Below, piece after piece: positions 46,904 to 60,048 of a stretch of 64,000 nt of DNA. Location of the stretch: NCBI RefSeq assembly GCF_006494815.1, contig NZ_CP041091.1, positions 1,196,001 to 1,260,000 on the forward strand. The letters are read 5' to 3'. Positions within the stretch are counted from its first letter, which is position 1. Every line of letters starts with the position of its first letter. This DNA comes from Nocardioides sambongensis (lineage in GTDB: Bacteria; Actinomycetota; Actinomycetes; Propionibacteriales; Nocardioidaceae). Under the pieces are notes generated by a model. It was not told the DNA's origin, did no database searches, and saw nothing but the letters and a program-made list of their open reading frames with translations. The position numbers and the translations under genes are program-made.

Positions 46904-47955
46904 ACGTCGAGGCACCGAACCGCCACCTCCTTGGCGAGCTGCCGATACGCGTCGGCGCCCGAGGATGACGAGGCATAGGAGGTGATCGGCTCGCCGGCGA
47001 CCGTCGAGTCGGAGAACTTCACCGTCCGGCGGATCACGGTGTGGAAGACCTTGTCGCCCCAGGCCTGGACGAGGCGCTCGAGCACCTCGCGGCCGTGCAG
47101 CGTGCGCCCGTCGTACATCGTGCCGAGCACGCCGTCGACGGTGAGCTTCGGGTTGAGCCTCTCCTGGACCTTGTCGATGGTGGTCTTGAGCAGGGCGACG
47201 CCGCGCAGCGCGAAGTACTCGCACTCGAGCGGGACGACGACGCCGTCGGAGGCGGTGAGCGCGTTGACGGTCAACAGGCCCAGCGACGGCTGGCAGTCGA
47301 TCAGGATGACGTCGTAGTCCTCGATCGCCGGCGCCAGCACCCGCTGCAGGGTCTGCTCGCGGGCGACCTCGTGGACCAGCTGGACCTCGGCCGCCGAGAG
47401 GTCGATGTTCGACGGCAGCAGGTCCATCCCGGGCACGCCGGAGGGCACGACGACCTCGTCGATGCGCACCTCCCGGTCCATCAGGAGGTTGTAGACGGTG
47501 AGCTCCATGTCGTGCGGGTTCAGACCCAGCCCGACCGAGAGCGAACCCTGGGGGTCGAAGTCGACCAGGAGCACCTTGCGCCCGAACTCGGCGAGGGCGG
47601 CCCCCAGGTTGATGGTGGTCGTGGTCTTGCCGACGCCACCCTTCTGGTTGCACATCGAGATCACCCGGGCCGGACCGTGCTCGGTCACCGGCCGGGGGTC
47701 GGGCAGGTACGGCATCGGGCGACCGGTCGGCCCGATCTCCGGCTCGGCCGTCGACGCCGTCGGAGCGGCAGCGGCAGGCTCGGGGCGTGCAAACGGCAGC
47801 GGCGGCGCCACCTCGCCGCCGACGGCGTCCTCGTCGCCGAGCGGGATCTGGGCGCGCTGGGGGATCTGGGCGCGCTGGGGGAGGTCCGCGCGTGGGAGGT
47901 TCGCGCGTGGCGGCATGTCGGGTGCACTGCTGGAGCCGACGTATCCACCGACCAT
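46900..47955 (-). CDS. ParA/Soj-family chromosome-partitioning ATPase
   Basis: A 351-residue deviant Walker A ATPase. The P-loop is KGGVGKTT at residues 105-112 (in VISMCNQKGGVGKTTTTINL); Walker A' is VLLVDFDPQGSLSVGLG and Walker B lies in DVILIDCQPSLGLLT. The ATPase domain is preceded by about 95 residues that are Pro/Arg-rich and contain QRAQIP repeats encoded by an 18-bp tandem repeat. No parB lies next to it, and the synteny is with Rv1708, not with the oriC parAB pair, so this is probably an orphan ParA acting with ScpAB or another cargo. ATG 47955 has AGAGGTGAT upstream. Confidence 0.92.
   Translation of the reverse strand: MVGGYVGSSSAPDMPPRANLPRADLPQRAQIPQRAQIPLGDEDAVGGEVAPPLPFARPEPAAAAPTASTAEPEIGPTGRPMPYLPDPRPVTEHGPARVISMCNQKGGVGKTTTTINLGAALAEFGRKVLLVDFDPQGSLSVGLGLNPHDMELTVYNLLMDREVRIDEVVVPSGVPGMDLLPSNIDLSAAEVQLVHEVAREQTLQRVLAPAIEDYDVILIDCQPSLGLLTVNALTASDGVVVPLECEYFALRGVALLKTTIDKVQERLNPKLTVDGVLGTMYDGRTLHGREVLERLVQAWGDKVFHTVIRRTVKFSDSTVAGEPITSYASSSSGADAYRQLAKEVAVRCLDV
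47843..47878 (-). repeat. 18-bp tandem repeat inside the parA-like gene
   Basis: Two exact copies of an 18-base unit (gggatctgggcgcgctgg) lie head to tail at 47843-47860 and 47861-47878. They encode QRAQIP twice in the N-terminal extension; degenerate copies (RANLP, RADLP) precede them in the protein. Confidence 0.9.
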
Positions 47956-48040
47956 GGTCGATCACCTCTTGTCTGACGAGCGGTCAGCGCCGCTGGGGAC
48001 GTAGGCCCCTTCCCCAGGGCCCGGTACTCGTCCATCCAAC

Positions 48041-48060
48041 AATGTCGACACGGAGACATT
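48041..48060. promoter_or_regulatory. Inverted repeat upstream of the parA-like gene (possible operator)
   Basis: AATGTC (48041-48046) and GACATT (48055-48060) form a six-base inverted repeat with an eight-base spacer, about 85 bases upstream of the parA-like start in the 142-bp gap after the helicase gene. The AT-rich arms stand out in GC-rich DNA. The sequence fits a regulator operator; no regulator can be named. Confidence 0.35.
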
Positions 48061-48097
48061 CGTGCGACGCGCCGGAGGAGCACGCCGGAATCCCGGG

Positions 48098-50626
48098 TCA
48101 GCCGCCGAGCGCGCGCATGGCGACGGTCCGCAGCACCGCCTCACCCGCCTCGTCGGAGGCGGCGAGGTCGACCTCGGCCTCGATCACCCAGTCGTGGTGC
48201 CCGGCCGGGTCGTGCAGGGTCTGCACCACCTCCCACCGGGTCGGCTCCTTCTCCACGCGCAGCAACGAAGGTCCGCGGGCGTCGGCGTCGAGCAGGACGC
48301 TGCGGTGCTCGGCGTAGTACTGCTCCAGCGCGTCGTCCCACTGCTGCCGGCCGAACGCGGGCTGCTCCTGCCCGTCGACCGACTCCAGGCCGTCCAGGTC
48401 GTCGCGGGCGACCAGCTCCACCCTGCGCCACATCGCGTTGCGGACCATCACCTCGAAGACCCGGCCCTGCTGGCTCAACGGCCGCGGCGGTGGGGGCGGC
48501 TCGTCCACGCCGACCGAGGACCGGACGTGCTCGGGGTCGTTGAGCGCCTCCCACTCGTCCAGCAGCGAGGAGTCGACCTGGCGGACCGTCTCCCCCAGCC
48601 ACTCGATCAGCAGGTCCAGCTCGGGGGTCCGCAGACTCGGCGGCACCGTCTGGCGCAGCGCCCGGTAGGCGTCGGTGAGGTAGCGCAGCACCAGACCCTC
48701 GGAGCGCGCGATGGAGTACCGGCTGACCAGGGCGGTGAAGCCCATCCCCTCCTCCCACATCTGCCGCACCACCGACTTCGGAGCCAGCGCGTCGGGTGGG
48801 AGCCAGGGATGGGTCTCCCGGTAGGTCTCGAACAGCGGCTCGAGCAGGTCGGCCAGCGGCTCGGGCCAGCTGATCTCCTCGACCTGCGCCATCCGCTCCT
48901 CGTACTCCACCCCGTCGGCCTTGAGCGCGGCGATCGCCTCACCGCGCGCGGCGTGACGCTGCGCCATGAGCAGCGGGCGTGGCGCCTCGAGCACCGACTC
49001 GACCACCGACACCACGTCCATCGTGTACGACGCCGCCTCGGTGTCGAGCACCTCCAGGGCCGCGAGGGCGAAGTGCGCGAGCGGCTGGTTCAGCGCGAAG
49101 TCCTCCGGCAGCGCCTCGGTGAGCACGTAGCGCCGGCCGGATGCGTCCAGCTCCTCCAGCCGGGTGAGCACCCCAGAGCCGAGAAGGCTGCGGGAGAGCC
49201 GGACCGCGCGCTTGGCCAACCGGAGCTGCGAGCGGCGGTCCTCGTGGTTGTCGGTGAGCAGCCGCCGCATCACGCCGAACGCGTCCTCCTCGCGGGAGAC
49301 CACGTTGATCAGCATCGCGTTGTCCACCTTCATCTGCGAGGTGAGCCGCTCGGGCTTGCCCTCGACGAGCTTGGTGAAGGTCGCCTCGGTCCAGACCACG
49401 GTGCCCTCGGGCGGTTTCCTCAGCTGCGCCTTCGACTTCCGCTTGGCCCGCTTGGCGTCGCTCATCGCGGCGTTCTTGGCGGCCGCCTTCGCCTTCGCCT
49501 TCTCGTTCTCGATGACGTGCTCGGGGGCCTGCACCACGACGTACCCGGCGGTGTCGAAGCCGGCCCGGCCGGCGCGGCCGGCGATCTGCGCGAACTCCCG
49601 GCTGCGCAGCACCCGCTGCCGGGTGCCGTCGAACTTCGCGAGACCGGTGAAGAGCACGGTGCGGATCGGCACGTTGATGCCCACGCCGAGGGTGTCGGTG
49701 CCACAGATGACGGTGAGCAGCCCGGCCTGGGCGAGCTGCTCGACCAGGCGCCGGTAGCGCGGCAGCATGCCGGCGTGGTGCACCCCGATGCCGTTGCGCA
49801 GCAGCTTGGAGAGCACCTTGCCGAAGCCGGCGGCGAAGCGGACCCCGGCCAGCCGCTCGGCGATCTCCTCGCGGGGCTTCCGCAGCCCGGAGGCGAGCAG
49901 GTTGGTGGCGTGCTCGACGGCGGCGGCCTGGGTGAAGTGCACGACGTACACCGGCCCCTGGCCGGTCTCCACCAGCTCGGTCAGGGTCTCCGACAACGGC
50001 TCCAGCGACCACCGGAAGGAGAGCGGCACGGGCCGCTCCGCCCGGTCGACCACCGCGGTGTCGCGGGTGTTGCGGCGGGTCAGGTCGGTCGCCAGGTCGG
50101 TGACGTCGCCCAGGGTCGCCGACATCAGCAGGAACTGGGCCTGGGGCAGCTCGATCAGCGGCACCTGCCACGCCCAGCCGCGGCCGGGCTCGCCGTAGAA
50201 GTGGAACTCGTCCATCACCACCATGCCGACGTCGGCGTCCGACCCCTCGCGCAACGCGATGTTGGCCAGGACCTCGGCGGTGCAGCAGATGATCGGCGCG
50301 TCGGTGTTGACCGCCACGTCCCCGGTCAGCATCCCGACGTCCTCGGCACCGAAGACCGCGCACAGCTCGAAGAACTTCTCGCTGACCAGTGCCTTGATCG
50401 GGGCGGTGTAGAAGGTCACCCGGTCCTGCGCCTGGGCCACCATCGCCGCGGCCACCGCCACCAGGGACTTGCCGGATCCGGTCGGGGTCGCGAGCACCAC
50501 GTTGTTGCCGGCGAGAAGCTCCAGCACAGCCTCCTCCTGGTGCGGGTAGAGCTCCAGACCCCGCTCGGCGGCGTGGTCGAGGATCCGTTCGTAGGCGGCG
50601 TCGGTCGCGTTCGTGGTGGTGGCCAT
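48098..50626 (-). CDS. Ski2-like DExH helicase with DUF3516
   Basis: An 842-residue superfamily 2 helicase of the Ski2/Mtr4-like type with a C-terminal DUF3516. Motif I is LATPTGSGKSLVAV near residue 47, motif II is VVMDEFHFYGE (DEFH), motif III is LMSATLGD, and motif VI lies in QIAGRAGRAGFDTAGYV. DUF3516 covers about residues 400-840. Such helicases are taken to act on RNA or on RNA-DNA hybrids; the actinobacterial role is not known. It lies 17 bp downstream of xerD. A Lys/Ala-rich stretch near residues 370-400 (KAKAKAAAKNAAM) may be a linker. Confidence 0.93.
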   Translation of the reverse strand: MATTTNATDAAYERILDHAAERGLELYPHQEEAVLELLAGNNVVLATPTGSGKSLVAVAAAMVAQAQDRVTFYTAPIKALVSEKFFELCAVFGAEDVGMLTGDVAVNTDAPIICCTAEVLANIALREGSDADVGMVVMDEFHFYGEPGRGWAWQVPLIELPQAQFLLMSATLGDVTDLATDLTRRNTRDTAVVDRAERPVPLSFRWSLEPLSETLTELVETGQGPVYVVHFTQAAAVEHATNLLASGLRKPREEIAERLAGVRFAAGFGKVLSKLLRNGIGVHHAGMLPRYRRLVEQLAQAGLLTVICGTDTLGVGINVPIRTVLFTGLAKFDGTRQRVLRSREFAQIAGRAGRAGFDTAGYVVVQAPEHVIENEKAKAKAAAKNAAMSDAKRAKRKSKAQLRKPPEGTVVWTEATFTKLVEGKPERLTSQMKVDNAMLINVVSREEDAFGVMRRLLTDNHEDRRSQLRLAKRAVRLSRSLLGSGVLTRLEELDASGRRYVLTEALPEDFALNQPLAHFALAALEVLDTEAASYTMDVVSVVESVLEAPRPLLMAQRHAARGEAIAALKADGVEYEERMAQVEEISWPEPLADLLEPLFETYRETHPWLPPDALAPKSVVRQMWEEGMGFTALVSRYSIARSEGLVLRYLTDAYRALRQTVPPSLRTPELDLLIEWLGETVRQVDSSLLDEWEALNDPEHVRSSVGVDEPPPPPRPLSQQGRVFEVMVRNAMWRRVELVARDDLDGLESVDGQEQPAFGRQQWDDALEQYYAEHRSVLLDADARGPSLLRVEKEPTRWEVVQTLHDPAGHHDWVIEAEVDLAASDEAGEAVLRTVAMRALGG

Positions 50627-50643
50627 CGTCCTCTGTCGGTTGC

Positions 50644-51597
50644 TCAGCTGTCCCGGGCCCGCGGGTGGGCGGTCGCGAAGACCTCCCGCAGGTTGTCCAC
50701 GGTGACCATGGTGTAGATCTGGGTGGTGGTGACCGACGCGTGGCCCAGGAGCTCCTGGACCACCCGCACGTCCGCCCCGCCGTCGAGCAGGTGGGTGGCG
50801 AACGAGTGCCGCAGGGTGTGCGGCGACACGTCCTGGGATAGCCCGGCACGCTCGGCGGCCTTGACCAGGACGGTCCAGGCGGACTGACGCGACAGCCTGC
50901 CGCCCCGGGCGTTGAGGAACAGGGCCGGCGTCGCCGTACCGGTGGCGGAGAGGGACGGCCTGGCCCGCACCAGGTAGGCGTCGAGCGCCTCGCGGGCGTA
51001 GGAGCCGACGGGCACCAGCCGCTCCTTGCCGCCCTTGCCGCGCAGCAGCAGGACCGACTCCTCGGGGTCGGCCTCGAGGAACCCGGTGGCGTCGTCGAGA
51101 TCCAGCCCGACCACCTCCGAGATCCGGGCTCCGGTCCCGTAGAGCACCTCCAGCAGGGCCCGGTCCCGCAGGGCCAGCGGGGTGTCGGCGGCGCCGGCAG
51201 CGCGCAGCAGCGCCTCGATGTCGGCCAGCGGCAGCGCCTTGGGCAGCCGCTTGGCAGGTGTGGGCGGCTTGACCCCTGCTGCCGGGTCCGCCTCGGCGAG
51301 CCCGTCGGCGACGGCGAACCGGTGGAAGCCGCGGACCGCGACCACCGTGCGGGCCGCGGAGGCGGCACCGAGGGGCGGATGGTCGGCATCGCCCTCCCGC
51401 AGCCGCATCAGGAACTCGGTGATCGTGGCGGGCGCGACGGCATCGAGCTCGGCGACCCCGACCGCGTCCAGGTACGCCCGGTAGCGACGCAGATCGCGCC
51501 GGTAGGAGGCGAGCGTGTTGGCGGCCAGGCCCTTCTCCACCGCGAGGTGGTCGAGATAGGTGCGGATCGCTCGATCCACCGCACCCGTCTCGCTCAC
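50644..51597 (-). CDS. xerD: Tyrosine recombinase XerD
   Basis: A 317-residue site-specific recombinase that resolves chromosome dimers at dif with XerC. The N-terminal SAM-like core-binding domain covers residues 8-105 ([20 protein letters not shown]). The catalytic residues are present: Arg in [16 protein letters not shown], Lys in [13 protein letters not shown], His-x-x-Arg in [17 protein letters not shown], and Tyr in [15 protein letters not shown]. The position before pyrG and the Nudix gene matches Rv1701. It is upstream of the helicase by 17 bp. It is a housekeeping Xer, not a phage integrase. Confidence 0.97.
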   Translation of the reverse strand: MSETGAVDRAIRTYLDHLAVEKGLAANTLASYRRDLRRYRAYLDAVGVAELDAVAPATITEFLMRLREGDADHPPLGAASAARTVVAVRGFHRFAVADGLAEADPAAGVKPPTPAKRLPKALPLADIEALLRAAGAADTPLALRDRALLEVLYGTGARISEVVGLDLDDATGFLEADPEESVLLLRGKGGKERLVPVGSYAREALDAYLVRARPSLSATGTATPALFLNARGGRLSRQSAWTVLVKAAERAGLSQDVSPHTLRHSFATHLLDGGADVRVVQELLGHASVTTTQIYTMVTVDNLREVFATAHPRARDS

Positions 51598-51669
51598 CCG
51601 GTCAGGCTAGGGCATGGCCGCCGATGCGGCGCCGTCGCGCGGCAGGGTGGCGGTCTCAGGGTGGCGGTG

Positions 51670-52790
51670 TCAGGCCTGCTCCAACGCGTCGGCCACCGGC
51701 ATCGCGTCGAACCCCAGGGCCTCCCCACCGGGCCGTTGGTCACCCGCCCGGCGTGCGTGTTCAGTCCCTTGGCCAACGACGGGTCCGACCGGCACGCCTC
51801 GCGCCATCCCTTGTCCGCGAGCGCGACCGTGAACGGCAGCGTGGCGTTGGTGAGGGCGTAGGTCGAGGTGATCGGCACCGCACCCGGCATGTTGGCCACG
51901 CAGTAGAAGGTCGACTGGTGGACCGGGAAGGTCGGGTCGTCGTGGGTGGTCGGTCGGGTGTCCTCGAAGCAACCGCCCTGGTCGACCGCGATGTCGACCA
52001 GCACCGAGCCCGGCTTCATCGTGGCCACCAGGTCGTTGCTGACCAGCTTCGGCGCGGCCGCGCCGGGGATCAGCACCGCCCCGATGACCAGGTCGGCCTG
52101 CTGCACCTGCTGGGCGATGGTCAGCTTCGAGGAGGCGAGCCCGTGGACCCGGTTGTCGTAGCGCCAGAACGACATCCGGAGCTTGTCCAGGTCGGTGTCG
52201 AGCAGGGTGACGTCGGCGCCCATCCCGAGCGCGATGTTGGCCGCGTTCTGTCCCGAGACCCCGGCGCCGATCACCACGACCTTCGCGTTCTGCACCCCGC
52301 CGACGCCGCCGAGCAGCACCCCGCGGCCGCCGTGCGCCTTCAACAGCGCGTGCGCCCCCACCTGCGGCGCCAGGCACCCCGCCACCTCCGACATCGGGTA
52401 GAGCAGCGGCAGCGCGCCCGAGGGCAGCTGCACCGTCTCGTAGGCGATCGCCGTGGTGCCGGCCTCGACCAGCCGCTCGGTGAGCGCCTTGTCCGCGGCC
52501 AGGTGCAGGTAGGTGAAGAGGACCAGGTCCTCCCGCAGCCGGTGGTACTCCTCGGCGACCGGCTCCTTCACCTTCAGGACGGTCTCCGCCTCACCCCAGG
52601 CGGCGTCGGCGTCCGGGACGATCCGGGCGCCCGCCGCGACGTAGTCCTCGTCGCTGATCGACGACCCGGCCCCGGCACCGGTCTCGACCAGCACCTCGTG
52701 CCCGTGCGACACCAGCTCGTGCACCCCGACCGGCGTGATCGCCACCCGGTACTCGCGGTTCTTGACTTCCCTCGGTACGCCGATCCGCAT
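51670..52790 (-). CDS. ald: Alanine dehydrogenase, C-terminus frameshifted
   Basis: NAD-dependent alanine dehydrogenase, interconverting alanine with pyruvate and ammonia. [40 protein letters not shown], the Rossmann motif [20 protein letters not shown] and [20 protein letters not shown] all match the family. The last 15 or so residues are out of frame: after [10 protein letters not shown] the natural ending [18 protein letters not shown] (stop at 51670) needs one more C in the run 51723-51726. Read without correction, the frame runs on to 51594 and into the xerD start. The active site is unaffected. It lies 60 bp from the Nudix gene. Confidence 0.93.
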
Positions 52791-52850
52791 CCGCTGCCTC
52801 CTGTTGGCTGATGGCCGTGGGGGCGATTCTGCTGTCCCGGCGGTGAGTCC

Positions 52851-53452
52851 TCAAGGGGTACGACGCCGCGCCACCTCGTGGGCCAGCACCGCCTGGACCA
52901 CCGGCCCGTCGGCCACGCGGCCCGCGAGCACCGCTGCGACCAGCTCGTCGAACGGGATCCAGAGGGTCTGCAGGTCCGCCTCCTCGTGGCGCAGCTCGAA
53001 GTCGCCGCGGTCGGCGTGGCTCAGGCCGCGCGCCAGGAAGTAGTGGATCCGCTCGCTGGAGTAGCCGGGCGAGCTGTAGGTGGAGAGGAGCGGTGTCCAC
53101 TCCTCGGCCTGCAGCGCCGCCTCCTCCTGGAGCTCGCGTTGCGCGACCTGCAGCGGGTCCTCCCCGGGTGGTCGCAGACGCCGGCCGGCAGCTCGACCAA
53201 CCGGTGCTGGGCCGGATGGCGGTACTGGGCCAGGCAGAGCACCCGGTCCTCCTCGTCGATGGCCAGCACCACGGCCGCTCCGGGGTGCTCGAGCACCAGC
53301 CTCCGGAACGGGGCCTCACCGTCCGCGTTCGGGCGCGTCATCAGGTCCGAGCGCAGTGCGACCACCCAGCTGTCCCGGTGCAGGTCCTCACTGCCCAGGA
53401 CCGGCCAGCTCTCCGGGCGGTCCGCGAAGGTCTCCGATGCCGGATCGGCCAT
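52851..53452 (-). pseudogene. Nudix hydrolase, ADP-ribose pyrophosphatase-like, frameshifted
   Basis: A protein of about 200 residues of the ADP-ribose pyrophosphatase class, corresponding to Rv1700 beside pyrG. The first frame from ATG 53452 covers MADPASETFADRPESWPVLG to HRLVELPAGVCDHPG, where it loses frame. The second frame carries the rest of the Nudix box, REL-QEEAAL after EDPLQVAQ, and the C-terminus WIPFDELVAAVLAGRV, stopping at 52851. One added C in the run 53162-53165 joins them and restores the E-x7-R-E-x2-E-E catalytic motif. It starts seven bases after the pyrG stop. Confidence 0.88.
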
Positions 53453-53459
53453 CCGGGGC

Positions 53460-56977
<3,518 letters not shown>

Positions 56978-56981
<4 letters not shown>

Positions 56982-57949
56982 CTGCTGTCCCCCTCCTCGG
57001 TGGTGCGCGCCGCGCGGCGCTGCTCGGCGGCCCCGCGCCATCCCTCGACGGTCAGTCCGAACTTGGCGACCAGCCGATCGGTGAACGGCGCCTCGTGCAG
57101 ACGCACCAGCCGGACCGGTCGCTCGCCGCGCCGGATCTCGATCCGGGCCCCCGGTGGCAGGTCCACGCTGCGCCGCCCGTCGCACCACAGCACGCCGGCG
57201 CCCTGGTTGCCGGCGAGGACCTCGACGGCGATCACGGACGAGGGTGCCACCACCATCGGACGGGCGAACAGGGCGTGCGCACTGAGCGGCACGATGCACA
57301 GCGCCTCGACCTGGGGCCAGACGATCGGCCCGCCGGCGCTGAAGTTGTAGGCGGTGGAGCCGGTGGGGGTCGCCAGCACCACGCCGTCGCACCCCCAGCG
57401 GGAGAGCGGACGGTCGTCGACCTCGACCACCACCTCGAGCATCCGCTCGCGCGCGGCCTTCTCGACGCTGGCCTCGTTCACCGCGAAGGTCGAGTAGACC
57501 AGCCGTCCGTCGTGGTAGGCCCGCACGTCCAGGGTGAGCCGGTCCTCGGTCGAGTAGCGCTGCCGGACGATGGCCTCGATCGTGGCCGCGACGTCCTCGT
57601 GCTCGGCCTCCGCGAGGAAACCGACGTGACCCAGGTTGACGCCCAGCACGGGCGTCAGGCGGCTGTGGGTGACCTCGGCGGCGCGCAGGATGCTGCCGTC
57701 TCCGCCGATCACCACGGTCAGCTCGCATCCGCGGCTGGCGTCGGACTCCGAGTCGGTGAACTCCAGCGGGGGGTCGTAGTCGCCGGCGGCCACGCCGAGG
57801 TCGGCGGCTTCCTCGCGCATCAGCCGGACGACGATCCCGTTGCCCGAGAGCTCCTTGACGAAGGCGCGCGCCACGTCGCGTGCCTCGACCCGCCCGGTGT
57901 GCGCGAGCACCAGCACCCGACGGGTGACGGGATCGGTCCGGTCGCTCAT
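56978..57949 (-). CDS. nadK: NAD kinase
   Basis: A 323-residue ATP/polyphosphate-NAD kinase producing NADP. The GGDGS motif is at residues 82-86, and LGVNLGHVGFLAEAE (NAD-binding) and GVVLATPTGSTAYNFSAGGP follow. The C-terminal beta-sandwich ends VRLHEAPFTDRLVAKFGL. It overlaps tlyA at its start (ATGA) and recN at its end (GTGA), so it is in the middle of a coupled tlyA-nadK-recN unit, as at Rv1694-Rv1696. Confidence 0.97.
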
Positions 57950-58791
57950 GTGGCCACCCTCTCATCCGGGTCGGACGGATCGGGATCGGTCCCACGGCGC
58001 ACCACGGCCGCGATCTCATCGCCCCCGACCTCCGCAGGACCGTGCCGCAGCCACACGAAGAACTCCACATTGCCCGACGGGCCGGGCAACGGACTGACGG
58101 TGACCGCGCGGGCTCCCCAGCCGCGCGCGGCGGCCGCGGCGGCGACCGTGTTCACCGCCTCCGCGCGGAGCTCGGGGTCGCGGACCACCCCTCCCTTGCC
58201 GACCCGCTCCTTGCCGACCTCGAACTGGGGCTTGACCATCAGCGCCAGGTCGCCGTCGGGCCGGGTCACGCCGAGCAGCGCGTCGAGGACCAGGGTCAGG
58301 GAGATGAAGGAGAGGTCGCCGACCACCACGTCGACGTGGCCACCGACTTGGTCGGCGGTGAGGGTGCGGACGTTGGTCCGGTCGTGCACCCGGACCCGGT
58401 CGTCGCTCTGCAGCGACCAGTCGAGCTGCCCGTAGCCCACGTCGACGGCGACCACCTCCGCTGCACCCGCTCGCAGCAGCACGTCGGTGAAGCCGCCCGT
58501 GCTCGCACCGGCGTCGAGGCATCGCCGCCCACGGACCTGGAGCCCCAGCGGCTCGAAGGCCCGGAGCGCACCCAGCAGCTTGTGGGCACCGCGCGAGACG
58601 TAGTCCGGGCCGTCCTCGGGCTCACGGACCACGATCGCCACGTCGGTGGTGACGCCCGTCGCCGCCTTCGAGGCGACGACGCCGGACACCTTCACCCGGC
58701 CTTCGGCGATCATGCGCGCGGCGCGCTCGCGGGAGGGGGCCAGCCCTCGACGGACCAGCTCGGCGTCGAGTCGGAGACGACGGGGCGGCAT
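57946..58791 (-). CDS. tlyA: TlyA-family rRNA methyltransferase/hemolysin
   Basis: A 281-residue 2'-O-methyltransferase acting on 16S C1409 and 23S C1920 (capreomycin sensitivity) in M. tuberculosis. An S4 domain (residues 5-65; RRGLAPSRERAARMIAEGRV) precedes an FtsJ-like Rossmann domain: SRGAHKLLGAL, CLDAGASTGGFTDVLLRAG, VVGDLSFISLTLVLD, ALMVKPQFEVGKERVGKGG and SGNVEFFVWLRHG. The K-D-K-E catalytic residues are conserved. ATG 58791 lies two bases after the stop of a 55-residue gene and its stop overlaps nadK. Confidence 0.95.
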   Translation of the reverse strand: MPPRRLRLDAELVRRGLAPSRERAARMIAEGRVKVSGVVASKAATGVTTDVAIVVREPEDGPDYVSRGAHKLLGALRAFEPLGLQVRGRRCLDAGASTGGFTDVLLRAGAAEVVAVDVGYGQLDWSLQSDDRVRVHDRTNVRTLTADQVGGHVDVVVGDLSFISLTLVLDALLGVTRPDGDLALMVKPQFEVGKERVGKGGVVRDPELRAEAVNTVAAAAAARGWGARAVTVSPLPGPSGNVEFFVWLRHGPAEVGGDEIAAVVRRGTDPDPSDPDERVAT

Positions 58792-58793
58792 GG

Positions 58794-58961
58794 TCAGGCG
58801 TCGGGCGGCGGGTCGTCGAGGGTACGGCGCAGCGCGCCGTGGGCCTCCTCGAACGTGGCGGCGTGCTCGTCGACCGGCCTCTCCTCCAGCCCTGCGACTG
58901 CGGTGAGTGCGGCGTCGACGTCCTCGATGCCGGTGGTCGGCAGCTCGGGTTGCTCCGTCAT
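58794..58961 (-). CDS. 55-residue conserved small protein upstream of tlyA (Rv1693-like)
   Basis: A short gene from ATG 58961 to TGA 58794. It encodes an acidic, Ala/Glu/Asp-rich peptide starting MTEQPELPTTGIEDVDAALT and continuing VAGLEERPVDEHAATFEEAH, with no membrane segment. Its position between the HAD phosphatase gene and tlyA is that of Rv1693, a small protein of similar size in M. tuberculosis. The stop is two bases before the tlyA ATG, so translation is coupled. The function is unknown; conserved position and coupling make it a real gene rather than a chance frame. Confidence 0.75.
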   Translation of the reverse strand: MTEQPELPTTGIEDVDAALTAVAGLEERPVDEHAATFEEAHGALRRTLDDPPPDA

Positions 58962-58970
58962 GTCTGCAGG

Positions 58971-59999
58971 CTACCGCCCGGACGGTCCGCGACCCGGCAG
59001 GGTGACCCCCGCGATGTCGACCACGGCACCGGTGCGGTCCAGGTGCTCCCACGCGGCATCCGCCGCCACCCGCCAGGCGTCGACCGGGTCGGCCCGCCGC
59101 CCGGGGTCCGTCTCCTCGACCCGCAGTCGGCCTTCCTCGACCCAGGCCCGCCACCCGGGCGCGCACCACTGCACGTCATCCCGGTCCGGCGCCGGATGAG
59201 GGGTCGTCAGCCCGCCGAGGTCCGCCGCCAGGTACGACGGCCGCTCGCTCGGCTCGGCCGCGACCAGCTCGGCCAGACCGGTGACACCGGTGAGCACGAG
59301 CAAGGACGGCACTCCGGCCCGCCGGGCTCCTTCGATGTCGGTGTCGAGCCTGTCACCCACCATCAACGGTCGCCGGGCGGTCATCCGCCTGACCGTCTCG
59401 TCGAGCAGTGGTCGCTCGGGCTTCCCGGCGACGGTCGGCCGCACCCCGGTGAAGGTGCTCAGCGTCTGGACCAGGACGCCGTGTCCGGGCGCCACGCCCT
59501 CGGCGGTCGGGATCGTGTAGTCGGTGTTGCTGGCCACCCACGGCAGGCCCGTCGCGATCCGGACAGCGGCGGACATGATGTCACGCCAGCGGACCTCCGG
59601 TCCGTAGCCGGTGACCAGCGCGTCGGCGTCGTCCTGCACCCCGACGGGCTTCAGGTCGAGGGCCTGCAGAGCCTCGCGCAGCCCGTCACCGCCGAGGCAG
59701 ACCACCCGGGCACCCGCACCGAAGCGGTCCACCACCACGCGGGCGGCGGCCTGGGCGGAGGTGACCACGTCACCCGGCGCGGCCTCGACACCGAGCCTGG
59801 TGAGATGGTCGGCCACCGTCTCCGGAGTGCGGGAGGCGTTGTTGGTGATGAACGCGACCGACATGCCCGTCGTCCTGACGGCGGAGATCGCGGCGGCGGC
59901 GCCGGGTACCGCGGCGTCCCCGATGTAGACCACCCCGTCGAGATCGAGCATCGCGAGGTCGTGGCAGCGGCTGAGCGGCACTGCAGAGCTGATCAACAC
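58971..59999 (-). CDS. HAD-superfamily hydrolase (NagD/p-nitrophenylphosphatase-like)
   Basis: A 342-residue HAD phosphatase, IIA subclass. Motif I is MLDLDGVVYIGD with nucleophile and acid Asp pair, motif II is VAFITNNASRT, motif III is VAGKPERPLLDE with Lys, and motif IV is MVGDRLDTDIEGARRAG. The cap is of the NagD type. The C-terminal 90 residues are an addition, as in the mycobacterial Rv1692 homologue, a glycerol-3-phosphate phosphatase. GTG 59999 is the start. It lies 9 bp upstream of the small gene that precedes tlyA. Glycerol-3-phosphate as substrate is by homology. Confidence 0.9.
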   Translation of the reverse strand: MLISSAVPLSRCHDLAMLDLDGVVYIGDAAVPGAAAAISAVRTTGMSVAFITNNASRTPETVADHLTRLGVEAAPGDVVTSAQAAARVVVDRFGAGARVVCLGGDGLREALQALDLKPVGVQDDADALVTGYGPEVRWRDIMSAAVRIATGLPWVASNTDYTIPTAEGVAPGHGVLVQTLSTFTGVRPTVAGKPERPLLDETVRRMTARRPLMVGDRLDTDIEGARRAGVPSLLVLTGVTGLAELVAAEPSERPSYLAADLGGLTTPHPAPDRDDVQWCAPGWRAWVEEGRLRVEETDPGRRADPVDAWRVAADAAWEHLDRTGAVVDIAGVTLPGRGPSGR

Positions 60000-60048
60000 A
60001 CCACCAGCCTGCCAGCACCCCGCTGGGCGCCGTTCGTACGATGACCAG

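Noticed and set aside
57950..58070. recN or a longer nadK reading from the frame that begins at 58070
   Set aside because: That part is antisense or out of frame over tlyA/nadK; recN starts at GTG 56981 with coupling to the nadK stop.
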